Positions 1 through 12,298 are shown, numbered from the stretch's first letter. The stretch: DNA of 64,000 nucleotides from Roridomyces roridus (GCA_029378245.1 JARKIF010000011.1:620001-684000); one strand, 5' to 3'. Program-made: numbers and translations. The notes: a model not told the origin generated them from the sequence alone.

Positions 1-972
1 GTCCCAGAAGAATGCAGGTATACCTAGTCACAAACGTCGTCTCTGCGAAGGATTCATCAATTGTGTCTCGTGAAAAGCATTGAACGGGCTTACCGACGGC
101 CCAAAGCATCAGAGTATCCACGATCTTTCGAGTCCTTTAGCGCATATAAACCCGGAACCAGGCTAACGGGGGAAGGTGGTTCAACACACCTATTGAACTG
201 AACTCCCTCCCTCCGAATCTTCCACAGACAGTATGACATCGACATGCATATGGCAATGTCCGCCGCCGGCCCTGTCGTATTTGCGATAATCATGATCCAG
301 TAAACCTTTTGGCGCAGAATGACGAAGCCTTCGGGGTACTTCCAGAAGCTTGCCATGAGCATGATGTCAAAGACGAAGCGGACGACGGTAAGTGTGATGC
401 AAGGGAGGAAGAGGAGGAGGCTTCCGGAGAGGGAGAAGATGCGGTGGGAGAAGAAGAGCTAAATGTGTTTGGTGAGTATCAAAATGGGAGGGACTCGGAT
501 GCGCGTCGGCGTACCTGGACAAGCGCGAAAACGAATGCTGCAAAGAATACCGAAACGATCAAAGCCTGAGGTGGGATCAACAATCTGGTTTGAGGCTCGT
601 TGAACGTCGTGACGCTCCAGAAGTAGATCTACTGCCGAGTCAGCTACGTCAAGAAGAACATGATCTGGGCTTTTACCGACTGGATGGAGCACAGGGTATG
701 TCCGAGATCGAGGCACCTAAAAAATTAGAGTCAAATTGCCAATGATACTGAATGCGAGCACCAGAGTAAAGTAACCTGCAGTCACTATTAGTGCGCACAA
801 GACACGAGTCAGGGAAACATACGATGCTCTTGAGAGTTCTCGAGTCATCAGGAAACTGGCGGTAATAGTTGAACACCTGGAGGGTCAAGATTCCGAAGAG
901 GAATGACCCAGCAGTGGCGCCCATCTCCATTGCACCCAGCGTTCCGGCCACAGGGAATGTTAAATTACTCAT
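1..972 (-). CDS. DUF6534-type multi-pass membrane protein (C-terminus beyond left edge)
   Basis: A multi-exon gene read from 972 leftwards and cut by the window edge. I see exons 972-823, 775-762 (only 14 nt), 716-677, 628-515, 458-190, 134-94 and 42 to the edge, all with GT-AG borders and consistent phases. The product opens with a hydrophobic segment (LGAMEMGATAGSFLFGI) followed by the FPDDSR stretch, and has several further membrane segments, ending near the edge with a TLMLWAVETTFVTR-like stretch. This is the layout of the basidiomycete DUF6534/DUF6533 integral membrane proteins, which usually have about seven helices and unknown function. A TATA box lies 45 nt before the ATG. A second member of the family sits at 54.7-56.1 kb. 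The family call rests on residue pattern and topology; function is not inferred. Confidence 0.8.
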
Positions 973-1016
973 AAGGAAGGGAAGAATGGAGAGATCCCAT
1001 TGCCTCCAGTCGCCCC

Positions 1017-1022
1017 TTATAT
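1017..1022 (-). promoter_or_regulatory. TATA box of the DUF6534-type gene
   Basis: On the minus strand TATAAG occurs about 45 nt before the ATG at 972. The same spacing recurs for several other genes in the window, which supports it. Confidence 0.5.
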
Positions 1023-1039
1023 GGAGAGGCGCCAGTGAG

Positions 1040-2170
1040 TAGCCTATAATAGTTGGCCGGGAGAATCTTCTCCTGAATGCGGGAGAAGGACAGCATTGCT
1101 GTGGAACTTTTCTAAAACGAGAGTCATTTCTCGACGGCGTTTGATGTCCAACACCGCGGTGCGGTTATTGGGCAGTTCGGAGGCTTTGTACACTCGAACT
1201 CACCTCACCGGGGTGATTCCGCTTCTACGCCCACTATACAGCCTCTATCAAGTTCCGATCGGCTCGAAGATGGCCAAATCCTGAACTTGGTATCTTATTC
1301 TTCATTGCAGATAATCAATCGACGGCGTCCCGCTTATCTATAGCTCTGCCATCTCATGAGACAGACCCACTAAGACTCGGGCGAGGAGCCCTCAATTACA
1401 GAGGGTGGGCTGAGTGGAGTGAAGGTACGCGACGCGATGCCGGTGGTTGGGGGAGAAACGCGCTGCTGTGGAAATCCATTTGTCAGACGATAAAAGACAG
1501 ACCGCCGTGGAAGTCAGCAGGACATAGACAGAATCCGAATAGAACGGAAGGTTCCCAAGGTCCGTAGCTGCCCAGCTCATCAACAGGTAACGCTCATTCA
1601 CCGACCGGTTTCAGACGTGCCCAACCGCGCAGGAAGCAGCCCATCTCTTCCGGCTTATCGACAAAATATCGGCAATGAATCGTCTCAGCGCCTCCATCTC
1701 TTCGAAAGCGCCAAGTGTAAGGGATCGAGTGGAGCAAATGGGCCATGGCTGTATATCCAAGTCGCGGGGTGGAAACGCGAGTGCAGGCCGAATAACACTG
1801 AACCTTCGGATTCCACGAGGAAGTGAGGCTCTTCAGAGCGGGCGTACGATGGCTGAGATGGTGGGAGTCGTGGTCAAGAGGGGATTGATGGAGATGATCG
1901 CCATTGATCGGTGATCCGACTCCTTACACAATATTCTCCATCCCATCCAAGTTCATGAATGTTTAAAATAGTGGCGATATAAGCTGTACAAAGCGATTGC
2001 ACCTGGCCGGGAAAAGATCATTTAAAGAGAAAACAATTGTCAAGACATGTGCATAGCCTCTCGTGGATTTGAACCAAAGGAGGCTCCCCCCGAGGCTGGT
2101 TCCAAATGCAATGCGATTATTCCGGATGTGTACATTTATATATGTGCGTCGTAATCATGACCTCTCACCC
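1040..2170. other. Intergenic stretch without a recognisable gene
   Basis: Open frames here are short, overlap on both strands and show no family pattern or splice structure. Near 2070 a minus-strand GGTTCAAATCC resembles a tRNA T-arm, but no full tRNA can be folded around it. I see nothing else. Confidence 0.5.
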
Positions 2171-2175
2171 AACGT

Positions 2176-2643
2176 TTACTTCTTCACAACAGCGCTGACG
2201 GTGAACAAGAACCCGTCGCTGCCCTGCGACTTGGAGCTCGCAAGGAGTTGTTGGACGGAGCCATCACCGGCGAAGCCAAGCAGAGCCTCGGCGCTCTATT
2301 CAATCCGATCAGTAAATGGAACAGCAGAGAGGGACGCAGGACGTACGGCGAACTCGGCCTCAATGACGATGGTGTTGGGAGCCGGGGGGAGGGCAGCGGC
2401 GTGCTTGACCTCGACGCTTCCGAGCTTGGACGCGAGCTCGTCGCTGGGGATGAGCTGCCAATATTTGTATTAGTCTGAGATCCCCAGAATTGAGAGCGGA
2501 TGGCTCACGAGGGTGTATTTAGCGATGGCCGAAGAGGCGGGGAGCGCGAGGAGGGTGTCGGCGAGGCCCTGGACGGTGGCGGACCAGTCGGCAGGGGAGA
2601 CACCGGCAGGGGCAGTGGCGATTCCAACAGCACGGACAGACAT
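2176..2643 (-). CDS. Small conserved basidiomycete protein, 120 aa, three exons
   Basis: Exons 2643-2509, 2454-2347 and 2295-2176 join in phase to give a 120-residue protein (45+36+39 residues); the introns have clean GT-AG ends. It is alanine-rich, starts MSVRAVGIATAPAGVS and ends in the lysines of SAVVKK, with no signal peptide, membrane segment or cysteine cluster. The size and alternating hydrophobic pattern would fit a small dimeric alpha-beta fold, but I recognise no named domain. A TATA-like element lies about 95 nt upstream of the ATG. The gene looks intact because all three exons keep frame and use synonymous-rich codons. Function unknown. Confidence 0.75.
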
Positions 2644-2735
2644 TATTGTTTAGTTTGAAAGGGGTGGTAAGAGAGGTGGTTTGGAAGAGAGTAGTCGAAA
2701 GGCGGATGATGATGATACTGGCTGAACGCTGGGAG

Positions 2736-2743
2736 TTTATATA
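2736..2743 (-). promoter_or_regulatory. TATA-like element upstream of the 120-aa gene
   Basis: Minus-strand TATATAAA, about 95 nt before the ATG at 2643. This is farther than in the other genes here, so a longer 5' leader is implied if it is used. Confidence 0.4.
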
Positions 2744-3229
2744 CGGTTCAGAGAGGACCTTCCGCATGCAGCCCGCAGGAGGATTGCGTCACGATTTGCA
2801 TGGGTGTTCGCTCTGATGGTTGTCGTGTTGAACGTGAGTCCATCAGCGGTGTTGCAATCGGTCCTGCTTCTGTTGCACTGCATCGACGCTTCCGCAACGG
2901 CCGTACTAGGTCCTTGTCAATCTCCGTCCGAATTCCCGATGCTTGCGTGATACGACGACAATAAGGCGGGCCGTCGTCGGTGTCAACCCACAGTTTTCGT
3001 CGCTCCAAGCTGGATAGAAAGAAATTCGTTGTCGAGCAGTCCAGATCGTGTTAAACGAGAAACGCTTGACGGTTTTGTTGGGTCTTGGATTCACCGATTT
3101 ACATTACACAAGATCCCAGCGAAACCCTACAAATCTACCGCCCACTCCAATAGATCCCAAAATCAACCATCGACATACAATCTAACAGGATCCTCACCGA
3201 CCAAGCATGAACCACTGTCCGCCTCCCGC

Positions 3230-3978
3230 TCCGCGTTGCCAATACTGGTTATCTGTCCGATACTATCAGCAACTTCGGAAAATCAAAAGAGACTGCACGC
3301 ACGCAACCGACTGGCCACAAGCGTCGGACACAACTGGCTCCACGCAGCCAACATCGCCGCATCCTGCTGCGCAAAGCCCCCCTCCGCCGGAGGCCGAGAC
3401 GGGTCCAACAAGTCCGCGGAATTATTCAGGTTGAGCGTCGTCAGGAAGGGCAAGTGGCTGAGGCACGAGGAGATGGCTGTTGCAACGTTCTACAGATTAT
3501 ACTTGTTCAATTTCATGAGAGGAGTCAAGGCATGAAAACGAACCGGATGCAATCGACTCGGTGCCTGCAAGACCGGCCCAATTTCAAGCGTCCGGAGGTG
3601 GGGAAGCACGCGCGCCAGAGCGGGTATCACCTCTGCACCAAACGCATCGCCAAGAATACACAATTTGAGCTCGAGTTGCGACGCCTGGGCAAGCGCATTG
3701 GCAAGTCGATGCACCAGAATGTCCCGTCGGTCTGTGCCAGTGGAGCGAGGGATATCCCAGAACGTTGCATGTGTGAGGGTGCGGTTGCGAATGGCGAGGC
3801 GGAGGAAGTACGAGTAGGAGCCCGAGTAAGATTGAAATCCAGGGAGAGGTACGAGGGGCAGTGGCGTCGCAAATTCGTTGGAAGTGGTGGGTGGATTGTC
3901 ACATTGGTACAAGTGCGGACGGATGATACATAGCTCTGGCGAGGTGCACTGAGTATATTTAACTTGTGTTTCCAGCAC
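3230..3978 (-). pseudogene. F-box/LRR-like protein remnant with an in-frame stop
   Basis: On the minus strand a frame from 3978 gives about 160 residues (including LPLVPLPGFQSYSGSYSYF and HATFWDIPRST), then a TAG at 3492-3490, and then carries on in the same frame (NVATAISSCLSHLPFL, LNLNNSADLLDPSRPPAEGG) to about 3280. The alternation of short leucine-rich strands and helices matches the many F-box-associated proteins of mushroom genomes. The stop could come from one C-to-T change of a CAG codon. No F-box start is evident upstream of 3978, so the 5' part is missing or lies in small exons I could not place. I call it a pseudogene; a short intron across the stop is possible, but the only candidate is about 26 nt. 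Confidence 0.5.
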
Positions 3979-4151
3979 CTCGGAGAGTCAAATCTGTTGG
4001 CTGTTATTGGGATGGAGGGGAGACGCCCCAGGTACAGCCCAGGTACGGAGATTATGAGTGAAGTGCTGAGAAAAGGACTGGGAGCGAATAGGGTTCCGTA
4101 TTCCGTGGCCGCCATTGTAAAAAGGTTATGTCGCATAGATTGAAGAACAAT

Positions 4152-4223
4152 AGCGCTGTCAGGAGTCGAACCTGGATACATGAAAGACCGTGAGTGAAGC
4201 ATCCGTGCGACTCCAACAGCGAA
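4152..4223 (-). other. tRNA-like sequence (72 nt)
   Basis: The minus strand has a T-arm (CAGG-TTCGACT-CCTG) at the canonical place and near-complementary ends (CGCTG/CAGCG) 72 nt apart, as in a tRNA. The D arm is weak and no proper anticodon stem forms, so it is probably a decayed tRNA gene or a tRNA-derived relic. Confidence 0.35.
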
Positions 4224-4330
4224 TTTGGCTTCCCGATGGTCAGTTCTTCGACGTAATAATACCCAAATACTGCGATTAAAGGTTCGGTGACGCAAAATCT
4301 GAAAAAGAATTGGAGTAACGTTTTATCAAG

Positions 4331-4418
4331 GGCACCGGAGGAATCGAACCGCCTTCTGACTCGGACATGATATGCAGTGCCAACAGCGCAGACTCAGACT
4401 GGCTAATGAGGTGGTGCC
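4331..4418 (-). other. tRNA-like sequence (88 nt)
   Basis: On the minus strand the ends GGCACC and GGTGCC pair over six bases, a D-stem-like CTCA/TGAG pair follows, and GGTTCGATTCC sits at the T-arm position. The middle is too long and fits no clean anticodon arm; an intron or decay could explain this. Another B-box-like GGTTCGATTCC lies near 4510 without pairable ends. Confidence 0.35.
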
Positions 4419-4849
4419 TCGAACTGTGCAGTAGGGTAAGGGGATGCTACAGCAACGGGGAAAACGACGCAATCAAAAAAGGGAAGAACGCCCAATGCCT
4501 CATAAATCCCGCAGAGGAATCGAACCACCGTCAAGTTCTGGATGGCACGTCTAAGGATGCAATGGGTATCGTGAATCACTCCATGTACTGCCAGTTGAAG
4601 GGCGAGAACGCAGAAGCGACGTCGACTGTGCTCAAGAACTCTCGGATGTATATTCAAATTGAAACATTCCGTCAAAGAAAGACAGGTGCGATCGGCGTTC
4701 TAAAGCTGTACTGAGGATGAGACACGCGGATGTAAGACCAGGGGATTCGTTCCTTCATTATCAGGTATCTACATACTTCGTAAGAATTATAACCGTAATG
4801 TCTATCCGTTTTGTGGTGGTAGTACAATGCATATCCCGCCCATCCCGCT

Positions 4850-6746
4850 CTAAACCGCCGCCTCGCCCGCCTCGCCCGCCTCGCCCTTCTTCTCCCCCTC
4901 CCCCTCCTCCACCTTATTCTCCACAGGCTTCCTCGCCGCGGGCTTTTTTATCCGAATGTTCTTGATAAACAACGACGCAATAAGCGCCAACCCCGCCACC
5001 GGCACACCCAACACAAACACGATCCTCAACGACTCGGTATAACTCTTCACAACCCCCGGAATCATCGTGGGGTCCAAATCCGTATAGATCGCAGTCGGAC
5101 TCTCCCGCACGATAAACGCAGGTGCATCCGGGGCGTACAGCTTGAGGTATTTCGTCAACTGAGACGAAAACACCGGCTCGGCGACACCCAGCCCAAGAGT
5201 ACCACCAAGAAACTGACCAAACGACGCCATAGACGTAGCCTGCCCAAGCAACCTCGGCGTATCCTTGAACTCGGCTTGTATCGCAATCAAGCTGTTCTGC
5301 ATGCCCATGCCGGTACCCACACCCGCGAGGATTTGGAACCCAATAATCCGCGCGCTGGACGAGTCGGTGTTGAGCGTATAAAGCAGACCCGAGCCGACGG
5401 CGAGGAAGAAGGGCGCGCCGACGAGGAAGGGGAAGTAGTAGCCGGTCGCACCGACGACCTGGCCTGACCCGACGACGGTAAGGACGACACCGAGCATGAA
5501 TGGGAGTAGGTCGACGCCAGAATCCGTGGCGGTACGGTGGCGCACGGCTTGGTAGAAGATGGGGATGTAGTACGAGAAGAGGAGGAGGGAGAAACGCGTG
5601 AGGAAGGCGTAGAGGATGATGGCGTAGACGCTGCGGGAGTGGAAGATGGACGTGGGCACCATGGCGCGCTCCTTGAGATGAATCTCCCAGAAAACGAGCG
5701 CGATGGAGAGAACGAATGCGAAGACGAAGGAGATGATGACGGCATGGTCACCCCACGCCTTGGTGTTGCCGCCCCACTGCAGCGCAAGGACGAGGCTGGT
5801 GACTGCACCTGCAATGAGAACGGCACCGACGTAGTCGAGTCGCAGGAACTGCGCGAGGATGTCCCTGGGCGAACGTTTCGACAAATCGGCGCCGAGGGGT
5901 GGTTGGGCCTTCAGTAGGAAAGTAACCGCCACGATTGAGACCCCTCCGATAGGCAAGTTGATGAAAAAGCACCTGAGTATGGGGTCAGAAAAGAGGTAAA
6001 AAGAGCCGCTAATGACGCACCATCTCCATGTAACGTGATCGGTGAAAGCGCCGCCGATGAGTGGACCTATGACCGAGGACAGGCCAAACACGGCGCCAAA
6101 AAGACCGAAGAGGCGTGGCCGGTCTTCGAGCCTGGTGACTTGGGAGATGATTTGAATCATGGCAACAACTGTAAAACAGATGTTTTGTTAGTATTAAGAG
6201 CGCAATGTGCGATATGGAGGACGCACATAGACCCGCCGCCCCTACGCCCGACACCGTCCGTCCCGCAATGAGCTGCCCAACGTTCTGTGAAACCCCGCAC
6301 ACGAGCGACCCGATCTCGAAGATGGCGATGGACGAAAGCATGATATATTTGGCGGGGGCGATGCGTAACATTTGGCCGTAGAACAACAAGAACACGGTTT
6401 GGGCGAGGACGAAGGACGAGGATACCCATCCCTGGAGCGAGAATGAGTCAAAGTCGGAGGCGATCCGGGGCAAGGCGGTGGACAGAATCGTTTGGTCGAG
6501 TGCGATAAGGAGGAGGGACAACAACCTGGATTCTGGAGGTCAGAAAAACGAGGACAGTCTCAGAAACTTTGCGACATACATCGCTATGAACACGACGGCC
6601 AATTTTTTTCCTTCCAAAAAAGTTGGCTCGGCGTGCACAGGCGGAGCAGCCTTGGTCTCGCTCGGCTCTTCATGCAAGGTCTGGTCCAAAGACCCGCCGC
6701 GGGGCGTCGGGGCGTCGTGCATCGCGTCGGGCGCGTTTGAAGACAT
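4850..6746 (-). CDS. MFS multidrug/H+ antiporter, DHA2 (14-helix) type
   Basis: Four exons (6746-6580, 6525-6233, 6168-6021, 5972-4850) join in phase to give 576 residues, the usual length of fungal 14-helix drug/H+ antiporters. After a hydrophilic N-terminus of about 50 residues the first helix carries the signature LDQTILSTALP; the antiporter motif C appears as SSVIGPLIGG around helix 5; long paired helices follow, and the tail is charged (VENKVEEGEGEKKGE). It would export small toxic compounds from the cytosol across the plasma membrane in exchange for protons. The ATG at 6746 is chosen over one at 6779 because it gives the shorter, typical N-terminus and follows a TATA box by about 60 nt. 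No biosynthetic genes adjoin it, so the substrate is unknown. It looks intact. Confidence 0.9.
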
Positions 6747-6803
6747 GACGGGGGAGGAAGAGAGGAGAGGGGGAAGCACGTCACGCTTGAGGGGACAGTG
6801 TGG

Positions 6804-6813
6804 CCTTTATATA
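6804..6813 (-). promoter_or_regulatory. TATA box of the DHA2-type transporter
   Basis: Minus-strand TATATAAAGG about 60 nt upstream of the ATG at 6746. Confidence 0.5.
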
Positions 6814-6839
6814 TTGGCGGCACAAATGTCCACGCACTA

Positions 6840-8207
6840 ACAGGAGCTTCTGCCGAAGCTCGGATCCTATTTCCGAGCTGTCAAAGAAGCGTGACTCATC
6901 AGTCCCGGTTAAACGGGCTAAGACAACCTTTGAGCAGGTTTTCCTGAGCCTTGCCACTTGCTGAAGAGCGCATTTTTCTCGGAACAATGGCAGAGCCGGC
7001 AGCGCTACATGTCTACTGCAAAATCTCTCCAATAAAGTCCGAGGGAACCTCTCAAATGCGAAATCAGCGGCCGGAGAAATGTTTTCTGATATGTCATATT
7101 GATCTCCTAATGCTAAACAATCGACGGAGACTTCTTCCGCAGTTGCCGTGCGGATGACGTGTCAGATCATCCGAAATGAATTGGAATGATCGAATGATCG
7201 AAAACGGGTTCAAGTTGCGGGCAGTCCATGTCGATTTGCAACGAATTCCTGAAAAGCATAGAGTATAACGGTTTTGTGAAAGTTTATCGGCGTTGGTAAT
7301 GGAATGCGAGTGTGATGATGGCATCCCGGAGCCGAGCTTAAATCCTAATGGCGCAATTATATACGAGAATGTTGCATGCCATAAGTACGTTTCCAGGCGG
7401 CATTGCTCCTCATTGTTTCCATCAGATCGCAGCTGTTTGCAGAACGAACGTTGGATCCCGGAAAGTCGCGGATCACTACAGAAGTTATAATTAGGTCTTC
7501 GATCACGGTGATCACAAGGGCGTGCTTCTTATCCTCTACAGCCACGACGCCGAATGAATCTGCTTGTCCGCTGCCCGCACCGACCACAACCGCAGCCGAC
7601 TGCCGTACAGTTTCTTAACCCCCCAAGATACAGAGACAACAGCCCTTAAGAGCCCTGTGTGGAAGCCTCGGCGCATCTGCGAGTGGAGGACACAATGTCA
7701 ATCCAGCCTCCAGGTACGGCTAACGTTGACGCTTCTAGCAGCATCTAGCTAGGACCAAATCTATCAGCTCCATCCAAGCTGACAAGCCGCCGGTGGCTGC
7801 GATCTGTACCTGGGACTTAGTCCAAGTGCCATCCTGCTGTCTGTAGCTTGACCTAGCCCGATTCGTTCCTCAAATCAGAATCTTCACAGGGCCGTATTCC
7901 GCCAGGCAGGCTCTATTCCACCAGTTTCCACAGCTCTTGCGTCACCGGTCGAGTGAGCCGTCGTGGGTATTCCAACTCGTGACTTGCCGACGATTTCGCA
8001 CCGCGGTGGAGAGTCTCCGTCTTTGTGCCCTCGGAACACGCACTAGCCCTCGGCGACTTTAGTGACCGGGGAGCGAATTTACGGTCGCTTCCTCGTTCTA
8101 CGGCGTAGCGTTTTTTCTGACGGAGGGCTTGCCGCAGTTGAACTGTAGGACCCTGCGAGCGACGAGCTGGAAGAAATCGGATGTTGGGATATTCAGAATA
8201 TGCAGTG
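6840..8207. other. Intergenic region without recognisable genes
   Basis: About 1.4 kb between the transporter promoter and the solo LTR. Short frames on both strands show no family pattern. I see no repeat partner for it in this window. Confidence 0.5.
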
Positions 8208-8212
8208 GTAAT

Positions 8213-8486
8213 TGTTGGGAATTAATTGAGGTTGATGGGAACATCGAGGCACCTCGGCAATGCCTCGGGCACCACTGAACATCCCCGAATGTTCTGGAAT
8301 AAATTACTCATCGTCTCAAGTAGTCAGTAGAATATTCTAGATACATTGTAAAGTAGTATATAAGCCGCAGACATGCAGGCGTTGGGCATCCGTTTGCCCT
8401 AACGCATCTTACCTTAACCGGCTTGCGATTGCAAACATTGGATTCTCTTTGACGCGGATCACATGCTGACGACGTAAATCCCAACA
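8213..8486 (+). mobile_element. Solo LTR (copy 1), probable Ty1/copia-type
   Basis: The element starts TGTTGGGA and ends TCCCAACA, a perfect short terminal inverted repeat of LTR type, and is flanked by a 5-bp target duplication GTAAT (8208-8212 and 8487-8491). It contains a TATA-like TATATAAG. The segment from about 8300 to the end is closely similar to the reverse complement of 44750-44925, the second copy. No internal retrotransposon sequence adjoins, so it arose by LTR-LTR recombination. The copia assignment is inferred from the short length and TGTTGG start; gypsy-type cannot be excluded. Confidence 0.85.
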
Positions 8487-8694
8487 GTAATCACGGTCGA
8501 TACTAGTGGGTCGGATTCGAAATGAGCGTGCAGTTATAAAGTAGTCCGAATTCTACTCAATGATTGGTGGTGGTTTCATAGAAAACAGTCATTTGCCCAA
8601 AGAAAGGGAGTCCCGAATACAACTGGTAAAACTTACATACTTTTTCTGATCTTTTTCTCGGGGAACATTCACCCACCGATTATCATCTCGGCCA

Positions 8695-10760
8695 CTAGGC
8701 CTCCAACTCTTTTTCTCCCTCCACAGCGACCGTCTCATTCCCCGGGCTATCCTCCAGATCCCCATCCTTCCTCCGCTCGTCCGTCCCCACAGGTCCGACG
8801 CCGCGGAGGAAAACAACAGCAAGCAGCGTGCCTAGGTTAAGATCGAAGTCAACATCTCGACGACATTGGAAGGCTGGGCTCACAAAACATAGCAAACCCA
8901 AATGCTGTCCATTGTGCAGCTTTGTATGCTTCCAACGGTGCTCCAGCCTCCGACTCACTCTTACTGGCAATCGCATCGAACGCAATCGTCGATATAGCCA
9001 GTCCGAAAGCCGTACCCACCTGCATTCACTTCGTTGAGCTGGAGAAAAACAAGAGAGAGGAGGTCACAGACCCGAGTCAATGTCTGGAACAATCCCCCTG
9101 CGAGACTCTGCTCGTGCGGGAGGGACACCTTTGCAATAAACAGTGTGCCAGAGGCGAATACAAAGTCGGCCCCGCAGACGGACAGGATCGCGGATGGGAA
9201 GCCGTAAGCCCAATACGGAGCGGAGGGTTGGATTATTGCGAATAAGAGCCCGGCGAGGCTCGCTAGTAAAGTCCCGGAGGCTTGAAATGCACGTTATTGA
9301 ATCTACCCTGAAGGGGAAAAGTAAATGCAGGACGTACAGATCAGAACGACGAGAGGCATACGGCTGACAACGAACATGACGAACACGTTGCACGCCAGCC
9401 CAGCGACTGTCATAGGGAGTAGACGGACAGCAGTATGCACGGGTGACAGTTTCACGTAATTCTCATAGTACAACTACAAATGCGTCAGTGAAGCCGAGTT
9501 CCAGTAATAGTGTACAAACCTGAGACCAGAAACTCCAAGTCAGGAAGCTGGACCACTGGAGGAACGCAATTACTTGGACAACAGCGAATTTTCCCTTTGC
9601 GCGCCTCCACATGCTAAGTTTCATGAGCGGAGGAGGGCGCCGGTTGTCTGGTTCAGATTGTCTCTTCTCGAGATGGTGTTGCCACCCGATGAACAAGGTA
9701 ATGAAAAGCACGCCGACGATCAGCAAGGCGATGATGTCTGATGAAAATCAGCAGGAAAGAAACGCCTCCGGGAAAGAACCTACAGCCGGTTTTCCATCCT
9801 TTGCTCGCCAAAGAGCCTTCACTCAGAGCGAAGACGACAAAGACAAGACCGACGGTGACGAGGAACGCACCAATCCAATCCACTCGTCGGTTGGGCTCCG
9901 TACTCGGGAGGTCGGCGTCGATGAGGAGGAGACCCCCAATCGCACACAGTAACGAGATGCCGGCAAGGAGGTAAAATGACGACCGCCACGAAGACCTAAG
10001 AACAATAAGACAGCGACAGGTGGCTCAAAGCGAGATGAGCACTTGGTATATTGCGTCAGCACTGCGCCGATCTGAGTCCCCACCGCACCGCCGAGGGGTG
10101 CGCCCGCAGAGAATGTCGCAAAGGCGACTGACCGAGCTCGAGATGGCGGGAACGCATGGGCGAGGATTCCTATCTGCATATAAAATCAGCGGTGGTTTCT
10201 CGAATCATAATTTCAGACGCACGCAAGCCGGAATGAAGGCGGCCGCACCCAAACCCTGAAGCCCTCGAAGAACAAAAAGGGTGGTCGCATTGCGTGCAAA
10301 ACCACACCCGAGATGCAGGATTCCAAGATAGAGCGTGCCACCAACGTACAGCTTCTTGCGCCCGTAGAGATCTGCCAAGCGGCCGAATAGTAGAAGGAAG
10401 CACCCCTGAGAAGAGCAAAAGTCAGTCTGATGGGTGAAGCGAGCCCAAGACGATAGCGCACCGAAGACAGAGAAAACGCGGAGGCCAGCCACTGGAGAAG
10501 TTCCTCGCGAACGGCCAGATCGGATCCAATGACCGGGTAGAATATGGTGAGGCCCACGGACGAGGCAGTCTACATTGAATATGAGTTACTGCCGCCAGCG
10601 TCAACGATGTGGATGTGCGTGCACTCAAGATCATAGCCAACGTGCATGTGAGAACCAGCAGGACGGACTGCCACGCTGGACGGTGTTCAGTCGACGTCGC
10701 GTGGGCTGTTTCAGCAGCCTCTGAATCTTCAGTCCAATCGTTCTCCACGGAGTCGTCCAT
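8695..10760 (-). CDS. MFS transporter, fungal drug-efflux type, many exons
   Basis: A gene of about ten exons reading from 10760 to a stop at 8697-8695. Typical segments appear in order: a hydrophilic N-terminus (MDDSVENDWTEDSEAAET), a helix with GLTIFYPVIGSDL, the MFS motif A as GRLADLYGRKK, GLQGLGAAAFIPA, HAFPPSRARSVAFATFSAGAP, RVDWIGAFLVTVGLVFVVF, a large hydrophilic loop, ASGTLFIAKVSLPHEQS, and the final VGTAFGLAISTIAFDAIAS helix before an acidic tail. This is the order of the aminotriazole/drug-resistance-like 14-helix transporters common in Agaricomycetes. Introns at the 3' end were traced with correct phases. The first intron is unclear: the only in-phase donor and acceptor near 10590 would leave just 20 nt, so the N-terminal model is uncertain or carries a small lesion. 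It would export unknown compounds. Confidence 0.8.
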
Positions 10761-10944
10761 AGTCTGTTAGGTGAAGGGGATGAAGAGGGGTGCAGGATAC
10801 GGCTGCAAGACCTATGCTTTGTGAAGCAATTCCGAAAGGACGTCTGTCGTGGAGGTTGCGTGGCATAGTCTCTGCTACAGATCGGAGATTACAGATGTCA
10901 GACTCAATGCTCGGTGGACCGCAAGCTCCGACATGAAGCTCCAA

Positions 10945-12298
10945 TTACGTTACATACAGGATGACTACCGTCTGAGCCCCAGCGGGAGTAAACGTGCAAT
11001 TTCAGGGCGACGGTAGGCGATGGTGGTGGTTTGGGACAAGGAGAGTGATACCGCTTATTTGGTGCTTGATATCAAAGGCTGGCGCTCAATTTGCCGAGTT
11101 GCCGAATGTCATCAATTCCTAGCATTTCCGTGGAATTCATCTTCCTCCCAGTCAAATTCTCCATCGTGTTCGTCACCATCTACCCCACCCAACGATTTGC
11201 CCAACACAATATTGAATAAATCTACGGTGAGGTCAAGGACGAACTTCTTCATGTAGGGAAAGAATGGGGGAATGAAGTCATTTGAGCAGAGTACTATCGC
11301 TTATCCGGACTTCAATTTTCAACTTTAGCACCTGTCGAAACCCGCGGAATCGGTTCCCTCGCGTGCAACATCGACCGTGAAAGATCATCGCAGGGCTCGT
11401 CCAGAGTAACATTAATGCCATGGGCCAGATCGTGCGTCTCATACACTCAGATCCATCGTATATAATTCTAATTGCACCCTCTCATCAGGGACCCGGACAC
11501 AGCGACGGCTGTTACAGTAGCTAAATATTAAAGCTGGACTCTCCCAAGTCACTAGTGCCATCGAATCTATGTCAGTCACCGGCGGATTCCGCCCGCGTGG
11601 GTGTCTCACTGGGTTTGAACGTTACCCGCTCGGCTTTGGATGGGATCACCAAGTGCGTTGACGGCGATTTACTCGGTGGAATTGCGCTGAGTTTCATTTA
11701 GCCCTGCTGTGAGCTCCAGTGTGGCCACTGCTCAGACGGATGTCCAGTCAGCGATTGACGATGGGAATGCCGTTCTTGCTGATTACTGTGCCGCTGCGAA
11801 TATGCCTTGAGCCAAAGTCCGCACGAAGGACCAAAAAGACTTACGATCGCCAATCTTTCCCGCCGCAAAGAGAGTCGCTTGAGCAAGGGCCCCCAGAAAG
11901 GGCAGTGTTGGCGGCAGTCACTTGGCGGCAGTATTGTTCTGAGTGTATATATCGAGTTCTAGTACATTTGAGATGTTGTTAGATGTCAAACCACTCAAGT
12001 CGTTTCAATTCAAAGAATGCGTGTCCAGCAGTCAAGGATTAGTGGGATCTCGACGGCTGAGCACGTCGAGTAGAGCAAGATCCAGCAGTTGTTCGAGTCG
12101 TTCTCGTATGGGTACGGGTCGACGGATAGCAGCATCACTCTGGGGTCAGGCTAAAATCCAAACAACCAAGCATAATCCCATCCGGGGTATCCATCCGCAT
12201 CCACTACAAAGTAAGTAATAATCATAAGCAAGAAGAAGCACGGGATCAACCTGAAATCAGACCGCCTCCCGAGACCCCACACGCGTTCACGTCACTCG
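10945..12298. other. Intergenic region without recognisable genes
   Basis: About 1.35 kb between two genes on the same strand. Frames are short and lack recognisable domains or splice structure. Confidence 0.45.

Noticed and set aside
1392..1914. Short frames on both strands between the first two genes
   Set aside because: They overlap each other, are short, and lack any domain or splice support.
3029..3535. Plus-strand 168-codon open frame
   Set aside because: It is antisense to the F-box-like remnant, which has the better residue pattern.
5537..5917. Acidic plus-strand frame within the first transporter
   Set aside because: Antisense shadow of membrane-helix codons.
4850..10760. Two MFS transporters as part of a secondary-metabolite cluster
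   Set aside because: No synthase, P450 or regulator lies near them; neighbours are an F-box relic and a proline-rich protein.
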